The position numbers and the translations under genes were made by a program. 64,000 nucleotides of DNA from Fagopyrum homotropicum (taxonomy: Eukaryota > Streptophyta > Magnoliopsida > Caryophyllales > Polygonaceae), in the NCBI GenBank assembly GCA_033239125.1, contig BSWB01000003.1, positions 29,155,001 to 29,219,000 on the forward strand, written 5' to 3'. This document shows positions 1 through 11,308 of the stretch, one piece after another. The notes under the pieces were generated by a model that worked only from the letters and a program-made list of their open reading frames with translations, made no database searches and had not been told where the DNA came from. How positions within the stretch are numbered: the first letter of the stretch is position 1; each line of letters starts with the position of its first letter.

Positions 1-965
1 GGAAAACAACAGTCCTAAAGATCCAGGAATCCAGATGTGGAAATCGATTCAAGATATACTAAAGATGTAAGGACAGAGTTAAGGTATGCAAAGGTATACG
101 AATGTAAGGTAATCGTACGGTGAAGTTCCAAAAACCTTATATGACTCACCTAAAAGACACTCTCTATAAAGGTTGTTGAGGCTTCAATATAGAAAGGTTC
201 TAAAGGTAAGAATTAACGTCAAATACCCAAACATGTAATCGAAGGATCAAGACTAACTAAACCGATTAAGGTTGTGACACTCAAAATCGAGGTAGAGGTT
301 GTTGAGGCTTCACTACCACCTAGAAAAGGCAAGCCAAGACTAAGTTAAAGCAAATCTTTAACTTTGGATTAAAGTAAAAGCAAGTTCGTAAACTGACACA
401 AAATTACGGGTAGTTCTTGAGTTCCATGGCCGTAGAAGCTCAATAACAGACCGTGGATTAGGTTCGTCGGCGATTCTCTCTAACCCTCAGGGTCCAATCT
501 GTTTACGATCGATCTATCATCATCTAAGCCACAACTATCAACCCTTCACCTTAGAATTGCTAAAGGGTTTTAGCCAACAATAGTCATATTGATATCAATT
601 TCAAGGTTTAAAAGAATGAAAGATGAAAACTTCCAAAAACCTTCAATAACTTTCAAATCAATCTCAAATCCACAAATCAAGAACAATAATGTTAATAGAT
701 TCGGAATAACACAAACAATCACGAATCTTAGATAAGAAGGAAGAACGGGATGTCAATCCGTCTTCTAAATCAAACCTAAAGATGAAGCGTAACCTTCTCG
801 CGAACAATCTTCCAAATCTTCAACTCTTCCGTCAATCCGGAAATCTCAATAGCAAAGCGCAAATCTCTCAATCACAATCTCCGCAAAAGCGCGCAACTAG
901 GGTAAGTCCAAACGTAAGCGAAGGTGCGTCTAAGCAGAGGTGACGGAATCTCTCTTCTTCCGTCC

Positions 966-972
966 TTTTATA
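966..972 (-). promoter_or_regulatory. LTR TATA box (left-edge Athila)
   Basis: Minus strand reads CCCTATAAAAGGACGG. Equivalent boxes lie at the same relative place in the related LTR at 16241. The dyad cluster begins about 75 bp upstream of it. Confidence 0.6.
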
Positions 973-1046
973 GGGTAAGATAAAATATAAGCCCGGCCCA
1001 ATTGCATAGAAGATCGTGGCTTAAAATATTGCGTAAAAGATCGCCA

Positions 1047-1230
1047 AGATCACGGTCGTGGAAGGGTTCCACGCCCGTAATTTAGAGCGTGGAAGTTGGT
1101 CACGGTTTGACACAACCCTCCACGGCCGTGCAAGTTGCTGGAATGCACCACGCCTCTCTTGCCAAGTTCCACGGCCGTGGACTAGAACGTGGAATGTAGT
1201 AAGGCCGTATTTTAGAGCGTGGTTTAGAGC
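1047..1230 (-). repeat. CACGGCCGTG dyad array, LTR U3
   Basis: About eight full or half copies of the motif CCACG-NN-CGTGG in under 200 bp (for example at 1049, 1069, 1112, 1168), joined by recurring words such as TTTAGAGCGTGG. The array ends just upstream of the LTR TATA box in transcription direction. Confidence 0.75.
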
Positions 1231-1519
1231 TAGTTCGTGGTTTTCCTTAGCCTCGTGCCATTCTTCAAGTTAGCACCTTCCTTAGCTCCTAGAGATGTCC
1301 TCAATCCTTGGACATGCTCAATCAAACTCCATTCTTGCTCAATCCGTTCGGAAATAGCTCTTAATTGCCTACAATCAACATAAAGCTTGTGTAGATCTCT
1401 ATATCGACAATATAGACAAACTAGCTCACAAATGCATCAATGCTTAATCAATGACTATCAATATGGATGAAATACACTTAGAAAACGTGCCTAAAATATC
1501 ACAATATTTCATGCTAACA

Positions 1520-2090
1520 ACAATGAAGTATGAACCTCCGTCACTAAAGATGGTCCGCGGTGTCCCAAACCTTGGGAAAATAGTTCTATTAAAGAACTTG
1601 ACAACAACCATGGCATCATTAGTTGGAGAGGCAATAACTTCAACCCATCTCGAAACATAATCTCCAACTTGAAGTATGTATTGGTTTCCACAAGATGATA
1701 GGAAAGGTCCCATGAAGTTGACTCCCTAAACGTCGAAGATTTCCACCTCCTGAATGTTGTTGAGAGGCATCTTGTTTCTCCTAGAGATATTTCATGTTCT
1801 TTGACAAGCATCGCAACAAGAAACAAAGGTTTGTACATCCTTAAATAAAGTAGGCCAAAAATATCCGGATTGCAATACCTTAGCGCTAGTTTTATTGGAA
1901 CTAGCGTGTCCTCCACAAGTGAATGACAATGACGAATGAATCTTTGGATTTCGTTCTCCGGCATAGATCTCCTAATGGTGCCGTCGGGAGCTCTCTTGAA
2001 GAGTAGAGGTTCATTCCAAAAGTATTGCCGGACATCCCTAAAAAACTTCTTTCTTTGTGCATAGGATAGTCCGGGAGGTGTTTCCTTAGA
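1520..2090 (-). pseudogene. Athila integrase fragment (pol remnant)
   Basis: Minus-strand piece of Athila pol covering the integrase zinc-binding region (RHCHSL and a CDAC-like pair) and the start of the catalytic core, with recognisable words NNIQEVEIFDV, YVSRWVE, SPTNDAMVVVKFF and FPRFGTPRTI. Frame breaks and in-frame stops divide it over at least two frames. It closely matches the equivalent part of element A (63484-63964 continuing at 31325-31240). It ends abruptly at 1519, where another Athila LTR starts, and near 2090, where unrelated LTR-like sequence begins. It is therefore the target of the left-edge insertion and a decayed piece of an older copy. Confidence 0.85.
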
Positions 2091-2341
2091 GTGGGGTTGG
2101 GTGTTTACCTTGTGGTTTCTTTCTTCTTGTTAAAGACAGTTACTCTTATTGTGGTTTAAGTACTATAGGTTGTTAGACGTTGTTGCATTCATCTCTTTAA
2201 AATACTATTTTATGAATTTCGGTTTTTCTTATTTGTGTCTTATTGCAAGATCCTAGTAATATTGTTCTCAAACTGAGGTCGGGACCCATTGTGAGGTCCT
2301 AACCAGTAATGTCCCGAGTTTTGAGAATTCGGGGTGTTACA
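2091..2341 (+). repeat. Tekay-like LTR 3'-terminal fragment
   Basis: The end of this stretch (about 2200-2341) carries the words GGTCGGGACCCATTGTGAGG and CGGGGTGTTACA that end the other Tekay/Del LTRs here (8000-8124, and minus-strand 16283 and 23649). It is not followed by a TGGTATCAGAG primer site and no LTR start is visible, so it is a truncated or solo-LTR scrap. The first ~100 bp are unassigned. Confidence 0.6.
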
Positions 2342-2495
2342 ATAGCTTCAAATTTGTTCAACTCAAACTCTCCAAGCTCTCACATCAATTATCACAATGA
2401 CTGATCAATTAAAGCGGCCAAAGTATCCTCTGATACCGCGGAAACGAAAAAAAAGTTTATGGTTTTTTTTGCGGAAACGTAGGTTTAATAAAAGT

Positions 2496-2642
2496 GTTCT
2501 GATACCATGAAAAGATTTGTGAAATGAAAACAAGTGTATTTTATTGATCAAATAATGTTTATATAGCCAAAAACAAAGAGATAAAATAATAAAATAATAA
2601 CACAAGGGAAGTCCGATAAGAGATAAGCCCAATACTCTAACA
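2496..2642 (-). repeat. Copia-type short LTR with primer binding site (remnant)
   Basis: On the minus strand an LTR-like unit runs from TGTTAGAGTATTGGGC (start 2642) through a TATATAAA box and an AATAAAAT word to TTTTCA at 2508, directly followed by TGGTATCAGAAC (2507-2496), one base off the usual initiator-Met primer site. At 135 bp with TG...CA ends it fits a short-LTR Ty1/copia element such as Ale. The internal sequence below it (2495-2342) is short and carries a second primer-site-like word (GATACC near 2430). No coding region survives. Confidence 0.55.
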
Positions 2643-3722
2643 AAGACTGTCAACTAATGGAAACAACGTTCTCTCATTGATATCCGGTAGATATATTATA
2701 CAAGTATGAATCAAGGACACATCTTGTGTAGATATGTAGTCATTCCTCCAAAGATGTATGATGTATGTAATCACTTTCATCCTTAGCATATGAAGTTATG
2801 CACAATATTATGTTAGACATTACTTAGATAGATTAGAAAAGATAATAAACAATTTTTTAAATAAGAATAATATATACGTTGTCTGCATTTTGAAGTTGGC
2901 TCTAGAAATAGCGTGTTTGCTCGCTGATCCCAATGCTACAAATCGAACATCTGCTTTTGATTCTACCTCATTTCCAGCGACGTAGATACTAAAAAGTATG
3001 CATTGAGTTCCATTAATGAAATAAAAATATTATTTTATTAAAAATTAGTTTCATCAAATGAAATAAAACAGAAAAATACATTGAAACAAGGAATCAAAAT
3101 TATCTAGCACACTACACAAGATAACAACAAAAAAAGTCCAGAGAAGTCTATGGAAAATGTGTATATATACGTTTATATCTCAACACGAGAGCCGCATATA
3201 ACAATCTCGAATTCTTTCTTTTGTTCCCTTAATCCATTCATGTGACCTATAACAAATTCGAAGACCTTCACGACTGATCTCTATATGAAAATAAAATGCA
3301 TCATTCCTTGTTTTTCATTTTCTTGTGAAGAGTAAAAATCAAAGATAGGAGATAATATTTTACCATATTTTAACATGAGTTTATCAATGCCTTTTTCATT
3401 CTCGTACAATCATTAGCATTGCCTACCATCACAACCATTATATGGTCGAATATAACATAGACCTTGTCATAATTTTCAGTAACTACACAAAATTGATCAT
3501 ATTAAGTATAAATTTGTTGTAATAGACGACCACCTATATAATTACACAAATAGTAAATTTCAATTATGTAATGCTCAAATTTTAAGCGTGTTCTCGATAA
3601 GTATCTTTCCGTATATTTATTGATATTTTAATAGCCTAAATATATTTTCTGGGTACTTTATCTGTATTTATATCATTATATTATTATCAAGAAAAATTTA
3701 CGGAAGTACTTTATATATCGTA
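2643..3722. other. Anonymous AT-rich DNA with possible decayed exons
   Basis: No repeat structure or long ORF is recognised. Three short minus-strand stretches read as plausible coding sequence: around 3480-3365 (contains VYVIFDHIMVVMVG), 3285-3178 (contains VVKVFEFVIGHMNG, 35 codons ending at TAA) and 3000-2880 (contains ADVRFVALGSASK). The second is preceded by an AG acceptor-like site. I do not recognise the family, the stretches are short, and the first ends in a stop before any splice donor, so at best this is a decayed gene fragment. Confidence 0.25.
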
Positions 3723-3731
3723 AACAATATT
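3723..3731. repeat. 9-bp target site duplication, left copy
   Basis: AACAATATT, repeated exactly at 5516-5524 on the far side of the Mutator-like element. Confidence 0.8.
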
Positions 3732-4511
3732 GGGATAATTTAGTAAGTAGGCTTTTTTTTATTATCGTACTCTAAGTAGGCTTTTATTAGTTTTCCAATT
3801 AGTAAATATACCCTTCCATATTTTTTACCGTCCAAACCCTAACCTCCCCTTCGTTCTTCCGCTTCTCTCGCCCTAACCCTCACCCTCACCCTACTCCCTT
3901 CTTCTCTTTCCCCTTCCCAACTGTGTCGCTCTGCCTCAGGCATCCGGTTACCAAAATCCGACGCCGAGGAGCAGCGGCACGCCGCCAACGAACCTTCGGC
4001 CGCCAGACTCGACGATGGATTGATGTCGACCGAACCAGGATGGGCTCGACAACGGTATGTGGCATCGTTTTCTCTCCTCTTCTTCGCTTTGGCTGCTGCT
4101 AAGAGGCGTCCTAAAACTGGACCAAGGTTGGCTCGAGGGACTGTTTGTAGGCTTGAGGGAAGGATGCAAACCCTGTTGATGTGTTTCTAGTATGTGAATC
4201 TTCTTTTCTGGTATGAGTTTTCTTCTTACTTTGTTTCCAGCATAAAATTCTACCAAGGGATTCTTAATCGTGATTTTGGGGAGCAATCTTCAGAGAGCGC
4301 TTCCAATTAGGTTAATAACGGTACGGAAGAACAAGACTCGTGACGTGTAGTTTCTTGTTGACCAGTATTCGGGAAAGCTCAACTATTATTGTAGCGTTGA
4401 CGTTGCCAAGAATTTTGTTGAAACTGAATTTTGAAATGCACAGGAAGAATTAATTCTTGAAATGCACAAGAAGATGTGTAGATGGAGCAGGACTTTGAAA
4501 TTCAATTTTGC

Positions 4512-4533
4512 TGTCAAGAATTAATTCTTGACA
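4512..4533. repeat. 22-bp perfect palindrome
   Basis: Both strands read TGTCAAGAATT then AATTCTTGACA without a mismatch. A shorter copy of the core (AAGAATTAATTCTT) lies 70 bp upstream near 4446. It is inside the MULE; function unknown. Confidence 0.7.
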
Positions 4534-4989
4534 AATCTTGGATAAAGTAGTTTGGTTTTGTGGGTGCTTGGTTGCTTACATGTTTTGCAGCAAGCGTTGC
4601 AACGAGGAAGGATACGCGGATACAAAATCGGTACATAGTCGTGAATGTTGATATGCAATTGTAATTCTTACAGTAGTGAAGAAGGCCTAGATACTTTGGA
4701 TTGCCATAAATCTTGGATGAGACTCAACAATTGATTGTACTATTCCATTGAAAAAACTAGAGTGCTTGGTGTTGATTCAGAAGATGAAGTAGCATCTAAT
4801 CCTCTTGATGGAAGATTATACATTTGAGGAGGATTGACTTGTAATTTGTAACACAGTTTAGTATAATGACCATTGATCTTGCACTGAGAACAATAGTATA
4901 TAAAATTAAGTTTCTGATATGAGAAATTGCATCTCGAAATTGCATCTCATTTTGACAGATTTTTTTCTCTCTTTGATGTGGTATATAGG

Positions 4990-5290
4990 TGCAAACCTTT
5001 TTCATACCAGAAAATTTTGGTATGAGTTTTCTGGTATGAATTTTCATACCAGAAAACTCATACCAGAAAAAAATATGGTATGAAAATATTTTGGTATGAA
5101 AAAATTCTAGTATAAAAAATTCTGGTATGAAAAAATTCTAGTATAAAAAAATTCTGGTATGATAAAATTCTGGTATGATAAAATTGTGTTATGATAAATT
5201 TCTGGTATGATAAAAATCTTGGTATGATAAAATTTCTAGTATGAGAAATTTATGGTATGAGAAATTTTTGGTAGGATAAATTTATTCCAG
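4990..5290 (+). repeat. Minisatellite, TTCTGGTATGA(TAAAA) units
   Basis: Roughly 18 imperfect tandem copies of a 14-17 bp unit with core TTCTGGTATGA followed by an A/T run. The first units (about 5005-5070) occur in both orientations and could fold as hairpins; the rest are head to tail. A single copy of the core with its flank (TTTTCTGGTATGAGTTTTCT) lies near 4205 in the same element and could be the seed. Confidence 0.85.
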
Positions 5291-5515
5291 AAAATAAAAA
5301 AAATAATAAAGAAAATAAAAAATAAAATAAAATAAAAAACAAATTCAGTAATTAAAAATTAAAACATACACTTAAATAACAAATAACAAACATTCTTTTT
5401 TTTTTTAATGGAGGGGTTAATTATTTTTACCTACCACTAAATAAAAGTGGTAAAAAATTTTGGGTACATTTACTAAATCATATTCTCAAAAAGGCCTAGT
5501 ATGTCAAATACTCCC

Positions 5516-5524
5516 AACAATATT
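5516..5524. repeat. 9-bp target site duplication, right copy
   Basis: AACAATATT, identical to 3723-3731. Nothing further is recognised between here and 5685, a pyrimidine-rich tract. Confidence 0.8.
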
Positions 5525-5685
5525 TTTGCAGAAAAGGTTGGAAGGTTGTTCCGATTCGTAAATCCCATTTGTAGACTTTTATCGAGTTTATTCATTTCCA
5601 ATTTCCAATTTTATTTTTATTTAATTTTTATTTTCCTTTCTTTCTTGCTTTTCTATTTTTCGTTTCCCTCTTCCTTCATTGCTGG

Positions 5686-8124
5686 TGTGACAACTATTCA
5701 CCCTTAGCTTGTAGCCTACACAAGCAAGCTTCATGACCCCTCGTTGCAACCCTTAGCTGACCCCTCACTCATCTCCCTCTGTAACTTTTGGCCACCTTCT
5801 CCATGATGAAGCTGAAGCAGCATCAAGCCTCCCCTTATGCTCATCCCTTCCCCCTTCAGCCTCCCCTGCAACCAGTCTCCAGCCCCTGCAGATAGTCTTC
5901 AACCTCCTCTGTCCTCGACCTCACCTGCTTCTCTTGGCTCCGCAACTCAGGAACCCCGCACCCTCTCTCCCTTGTGCAGACCTGACCATGCGTTCCCCTG
6001 TGCAACACTCCTCGCAAGCCTCTCGAGGCTCTCCCCCTCCTCTCTTATCTCAGTTACTCCTTCTCTCTCGCTTCTCAACCCTGCTGTGCCACACCCGGAT
6101 CAACTCAACAACAAGAAAACATCGAGTCGGCCCTCCTCCCTCGAGCCTCGCACCGGCAACCACGCACCTGCTTCGTCTCTTATCGGTGACAGCTTCTCAA
6201 AGTCTCCTCTGTCTCACCGGAAACCACACCACCAGAGGGAGCACCACGCCGCAACCTCCTTACTCGCCTTCGCCGGTGCTCCGCCAACGCCGTGCTGGAT
6301 CCCTGCCAAAGCCGCCGCCCCTGTGTAAAGCCTTTCTCAGCCGGAGCGCTACTGAAGCGCGTCTTAAGAAAACCCTTTAGGGTTAATTCAAATCGCCCCC
6401 CCTAATTTGGTATAATTACTGGATGTACCCGTATTTTTTATAATTGCATAATTCACCCAACTTTTGTAAAGTTGCAGAAGTGCCCCTCTTTGTATATTTA
6501 CAAAAAATGCCCAATGTTTTATTTACGGAAAATGACCCAAGTTTATGAAATGCTTATATTTGCCCTAAAAATGTATTTGTCAATTTTAAACTTGTATTTC
6601 AATTATGAGGTTATTCTTATAGCATATGTATTATATATGATGACCAATTTTAGCCTTTAAAGCTAAACTTGTTTAGTTTGGTGTTAGGTTCAGAAACGAC
6701 CCCAACAATGGCCTAGCGAGTCCAAGTTCAACATCCATCCATCGTCTTCCGCCTTTTCGGCATCGTGTGAGTTACCTTTCCCTCGACCTAGTTATGTTTA
6801 GTATTAATAGCATGCTAGGTTGGATCTAACATAACTTAGTGGAAATACCAAGTATTGGTTATGGACCTTAGGTGAGTGTTCGAGGATTGTGAAATGTTTT
6901 ATGACTTAAGGTGTTAATGTTATTTGATTAGGATTGTGAGGTTTGAGAAATCGAGTATATGGTTGTTTAGTTTATGGGCTAGGATATGCGTATCCTAACA
7001 TGGTGTTGTTACCGTTGAGTTTGTTTGGACTAGGCATATTTATCCTAGTATGTTCTATGGCTTATGATCTTGCGAGATCATAGGGTCAAGAAGTCTAAGG
7101 ACTTGTAGCTTGTGTTGAGTGTGATGTGAGCATGAGAGATTCTAGGATGCAGTCCTAGAATGTGAGTCAAATGATCTATGTAGGTCATTTGTGTAGAAGT
7201 CTTAGACTTGTTGAGTTGAGTGAGTTGATGATATAGTTATCTTCTTATGAGCAGGTTGTGGACTCCTTCCCAAGGGAAGCGAGAGTGTTGTGAGTTGAGT
7301 GTGGCCATAAGGTAAGTATCCGGACTTACTTAGCTCATATTCCTTGTATTAGCATTGATGTGTGTTTGGTGGTGTGTGTTTATTATTTATTGTTTATAAC
7401 AACTAAACCGGAAATAGGATTACCGACCTTTACATTATTTTGGCCCAAGTGTATGATAACGGGCGGTAACATCACTATCTAGCTCTTGCGAGAGCTATGA
7501 GGTTCTCGGCGACTAGCCCGTGCTGGTTAGACGGACGGAGGCATCCGTACCGTTCCATTGCCGGAAGAGGGGACCGAGGCGAGTTTCGGGAGATTCTCGT
7601 GTCACAAAAGAAGTTGAACTAGAATGGGATATGACTTAATAATAAAAAGATAATAAACTGGACTTGTGTGATTTGGTATACATTGTGTGTTAAGTTGATT
7701 TACTTGTGTTTGTGCCTTTCACCTTAATTCTAATGCTTCGAATATTAGCTAACGGTTTTATACCGATTGTTGTAGATTGCCTTGCAGGTTAGGAATGCGG
7801 CTGAGAGATCCAAAAGAGTGGGGAACCGGGGTTTCGTACATTTTAGGAGGGGTTTTGGTTACAGTCAGGTTGTGTTTTTTTCTTCGGTTATTGTGTTTTG
7901 TATGCCGCGTGTATGGCGTTTAGTCTTTGTTTTATATCTCGGCTGAAGTCTTTTGTTTGTTCGGTTTCGGGTTTTCATTGCATTGCATAAAAATGTATTT
8001 CATTTTGGCCTTTATTTGTGTCTTATTGAAATATCCGGTGAAATTGTTGTCAGGCTAAGGGTCGGGACCCATTGTGAGGTCCCAACCCGTAGCATCCCGA
8101 GTACTGCGGATTCGGGGTGTTACA
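5686..8124 (+). repeat. Tekay/Del-like LTR, plus orientation (start tentative)
   Basis: The end is clear: GATTCGGGGTGTTACA at 8124 followed at 8129 by a TGGTATCAGAGA primer site. The segment 7440-7620 (GTATGATAACGGGCGGTAAC, CTCTTGCGAGAGCTATGAGG, TCTCGTGTCACAAAA) is homologous to the LTRs of Tekay element B. The start is proposed at TGTGACAAC, 5686, because it gives a TG...CA unit of about 2.4 kb, similar to B's long LTR, but I cannot confirm it. A CT-rich tract at 5740-6330 holds a Pro/Ser-rich open frame (5837-6328) that looks like low-complexity leader, not a gene. It was later invaded by the Athila array to the right. Confidence 0.6.
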
Positions 8125-8128
8125 AAAG

Positions 8129-8140
8129 TGGTATCAGAGA
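8129..8140 (+). other. Primer binding site, initiator-Met type
   Basis: TGGTATCAGAGA, four bases after the LTR end; a one-base variant of the usual TGGTATCAGAGC for reverse transcription primed by tRNA-iMet. Confidence 0.75.
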
Positions 8141-10577
8141 CCTAGGTTGACAACAATGGCACTCGCAATCTTCTAAAGGCCGAAGGAGGAATAAACAGAA
8201 CCCCTACGGGTTTTGACTTTTTGTTTTCAAAATCACATGCATGAGTCGGGGTAGAATGTACGGACCACCACTTCTTCCGCTGATCTCGGCAGCTTAGTTT
8301 ATTGGATTTACGTATATATGTAGATATGTATAGTATATGTGGATTGTAGTTGCTTGATGGACGTGATTTATATGTATAGTTATATATGTATACTATAGTA
8401 CATGATTGGATCTTGTATTGTTGTAATGGAATGCCGGATAAGTTATATTATTATTTATGTGGACATAGGACTTATATAGTCTTATATACGGTTTATTATA
8501 TATATATAGTTATATATACATACAGATATGGTATGCTAGTATTATATTAGTAGTAGTGGACCTTATAGTTATGATGATAGGAAGCTATCATCTCCCTTGG
8601 ACAAACGCCTTTTTGGGATTAGGATAGGATATATACGATGATGAGCATGCTCAAGTACCGAGTTGAGCATCATGTTCGGGCGAACACCCTGTCGATTCAT
8701 CGGACTCCTTTTGGGGACGTCAAAGAAACCATTTGAAGGATAAAGAGGACAGTAGCGGCAAGGACGAACAAATAGAAGGGAACTTTGAGCCAACTTAAGA
8801 TAAATCCATATGGAAGCAATACAAGTAAAGAGAGCAACGTTAAGGTGTATAAGTGGTTTTAAGAAGCCATGATTAAACGACAATGAGACCAACAGAGATA
8901 ACGAACTTATGGTTCTTCAAGAAGACGCGTGGACAAATAAATATGCAAATTGAGGAGGAGAGGGATACATTCTAGCAAGGTTATAGGTGGCATTCAATTA
9001 AGATGTGAAGCTTTCTTAGAAGCTCCTAAGCTTTGAGTCAAGACGAGAAAAGTGATCGAGCCATTTGCTAAAGATTTAAGATACCGTAAGGTAAGCTTAC
9101 AGAGGAGCAGAAGGTGAAGTGTCGAATTTACGAGATTCTAAGTGGGTGATTTCTTTGGACATACGTGGGTTAAGAGAAGAATCATGTGGTGAAAGTTCAC
9201 ATAGTAGAATTCCCTTAAAGGATCCAACCGATTTTTGTTGTGATGATAAGGCTAAGTAATGTCAAAAAGCAGGAAGTGTGTATAGATGATGATCTCAAGA
9301 AGAGGAAAGACAAAATAAGGAGCTTTGATAGAAAGACTTAGGATATCAACCAAGAAGAACGCGAGGTGATGCTAGCTAAGGCTATAAATTTGAGAAGACA
9401 CACTTACAAGATAGCATGAGGCGCGGTTAAGCTTATGAAGGGGAGTTATACGGTGTGAAAGGCCTAGAAGAGTATGGTTACCTTATGGAGGAGGAGAAAA
9501 GCATGGAACGGGGAAAGAACTAACGGAGTATAAGGTAAAGTACCCCGAGGAGGGTAGCATTCATGAGAACGGTAGCATGAGAAGTGTAGTAGAATAATAA
9601 GTCGTTGACTTCGGAGAAGGTCAAATACAAGTTAAGCTAGTTAAAACTAAGGACGCACATGTGCGAGTCGTCTATTGGCGAGTGTAGAGGGGATGAGTAA
9701 ACAAGATTATGGGCATTTAGAGGACCGACAACAAGAGTGTAAAGTATTTGCGGTGGATCAATGTCTATGGTAAGGAAGGACGTCAACGGAAGGGCATTTG
9801 TCTTTAATCAAATAATGTTGATTGAATTCAAGCAACTCTAGAGGACCTCTTAGAGGGATTTGGATGACCTTATGCTACCTTTGTAGCTCATGGAATTGGC
9901 ATATGGGAGAACGACCCGGATTAGAGGTTTTAAAGTTGACCACGGTAAAGGGGAAGTAGTGAATCAAGAAGAAGGTAAGGTTTCATGGAGGTGCTACGTA
10001 AACGGGAGTATATAGAGGATGCATGGTATGAAACGGATGTTATGTTACCGTGGGCAAGAGATAAGTCAAGTTTCTAGACTTACACGGAAGAGCCATGGTG
10101 GCTATGCCGTGAAAGAGAGGACCTAGATAAGGGCAACGTTGCAAGCTTAGAGGTTATGATGTTAGCGTTTGGTGCAAGCTTATATATATTATACGAAGAA
10201 CGGTTCCCACATGTTGGGATGTCATAGAAGTAAAGAAGATAAGGTCAATTGTTTTGAAGCACGGTTAAGTCATGTACTTTGGATCCTTAAGGTAGCACAT
10301 AAGTTAGAAATCTTAGAAGATTTTTATAATCATGTCATCAAAAAGGGAAAATGAGATTAAGTTAAAGGAATACTAAAATAAGGCCCCGAGAGTCAGGAGA
10401 CTCGAGCAAGTATCTCGATTTCAAGAGATGAAGAATCTTTAAAAGAAGACGGTCAAAATTGTAGCTAAAGATGGAGCAATACACGTGTTTGAAGGACGTC
10501 ACCCCAATAGATTGGGATGGATCATTAGTACCATGACCACCTATCAAGTGTTAAGGCAAGGTTGTGTCGGTTATTAC
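8141..10577 (+). mobile_element. Non-coding internal region of Tekay-like element (LARD-like)
   Basis: Follows the primer site. Beyond a short leader I find no gag, protease, RT or integrase motif in any frame; open frames are short and shadow-like. It is purine-rich on the plus strand, with many AAGGTAAG and GAAGA words. This resembles the large non-coding interior of LARD-type derivatives, or very decayed coding sequence. The 3' end and second LTR are missing: it stops at the Athila LTR boundary at 10578. Confidence 0.4.
8290..8540. repeat. AT-rich low-complexity tract
   Basis: Runs of TATATATGTA, TATAGTATAT and TATATATATA words with no regular period; no gene signal. Confidence 0.6.
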
Positions 10578-11305
10578 TATTCTCCCTAAAACATGCGTAC
10601 AAATAAGTTTTAAATTTATGAAACTAGAATAAAAGTAGCGAACCCGCAATGTACGGATCGGCGTAGATTAGCAAGTATTCAAGAGTATCGAACTCAGGGA
10701 ATTGGTGAAACAAAACCAGTTTCAAGTAATCAAGCAAGTAAGAATATAGAAGCTTTGCAAATGATTGGGGAAAACAACAACCCTAAAGATCCAGGTATCA
10801 AATTGTGGCAATCGATTCAAGATATACTATAGATATAAGGACAGAGTTGAGACTTGCAAAGGTATACTAAATTAAGGTAATGTACGGTGAAGTTCCAAAA
10901 CCCTATATGTCTAACCAAAAGAACACTCTCTATAAAGGTTGTTGAGGCTGCAGTATAGAAAAGATTTAAAGGTAATAATTGATCTAAAATACCCATGCCC
11001 AAACTCAAGGAATCAAAGAACAAGCGAAAACGGTTAAGCTTGTGATACTCGAAACCGAAATAGAGGATGTTGAGTCGCACTACTACCTAGAAAGGGCAAG
11101 CTAAGGCTAGGTTAAAGTTAATCTTTAACTTTGGATCAAAGCAAAAGCAAGGTTCGTAAACCAGGGAAAATCACGGCTAGATCTTGATAACAACGGCCGT
11201 GGAACTCAAGAACAGACCGTGACTTAGGGTGTCGACGATATTTCTCTAACTCTCAGGGTCCAATCAAATTACGATCGATCTATCTTCATCTAAGCCACAA
11301 TTATC
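10578..11305 (-). repeat. Truncated Athila 3' LTR of element C
   Basis: Minus-strand LTR end (GTTTTAGGGAGAATA at 10578) matching 15141-15868 of the shared LTR almost throughout. It breaks off near 11305 and joins RT coding sequence directly. About 0.95 kb of LTR plus all of RNase H, integrase and the 3' region of element C are missing, so one deletion fused RT to the 3' half of the LTR. A CACGGCCGTG dyad pair sits at 11165-11230 beside the CTCTCAGGGTCC word. Confidence 0.85.
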
Positions 11306-11308
11306 ACA

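Larger units (their letters stand above)
1..1519 (-). repeat. Athila 5' LTR, partial (left-edge element)
   Basis: Minus-strand LTR beginning TGTTAGCATGAAATAT at 1519 and running off the left edge. It aligns along its length with the LTR split between 15141-16282 and 26314-26859; by that comparison about 190 bp of its 3' end is missing. A TATA box reads at 972-966 on the minus strand. No polypurine tract lies upstream; it abuts integrase coding sequence instead, so it is the 5' LTR of an Athila whose body is left of the window, inserted into another Athila. CACGGCCGTG-type dyads cluster at 1047-1230 and again near 425-460. Confidence 0.85.
3732..5515. mobile_element. Non-autonomous Mutator-like element (MULE)
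   Basis: A 1784-bp unit bounded by imperfect terminal inverted repeats. The left end starts GGGATAATTTAGTAAGTAGG; the right end, reverse-complemented, starts GGGAGTATTTGACATACTAGG. Both then share T-rich sequence and the word TAGTAAAT(A/G)TACCC followed by TTTTTTACC. Exact 9-bp duplications AACAATATT flank it, the length typical of MULE insertions. No transposase is present. The interior begins with a GC- and CT-rich, gene-like tract (3840-4300, resembling a 5' UTR and first exon), as in Pack-MULEs that carry host gene pieces; the donor gene is not recognised. A minisatellite fills 4990-5290. Confidence 0.75.

Noticed and set aside
2405..2653. 82-codon minus ORF
   Set aside because: Spans the copia LTR and its primer site; non-coding.
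3836..3900. CCCTAACC/CCCTCACC telomere-like repeats
   Set aside because: Only a few irregular units in a CT-rich 5'UTR-like tract; not an interstitial telomere array.
5837..6328. 163-codon Ser/Pro-rich ORF
   Set aside because: Lies in a CT-rich LTR tract that is open in two frames at once; composition, not a gene.
8569..8892. 107-codon minus-strand ORF
   Set aside because: No recognisable domain, inside a degenerate internal region; likely chance.
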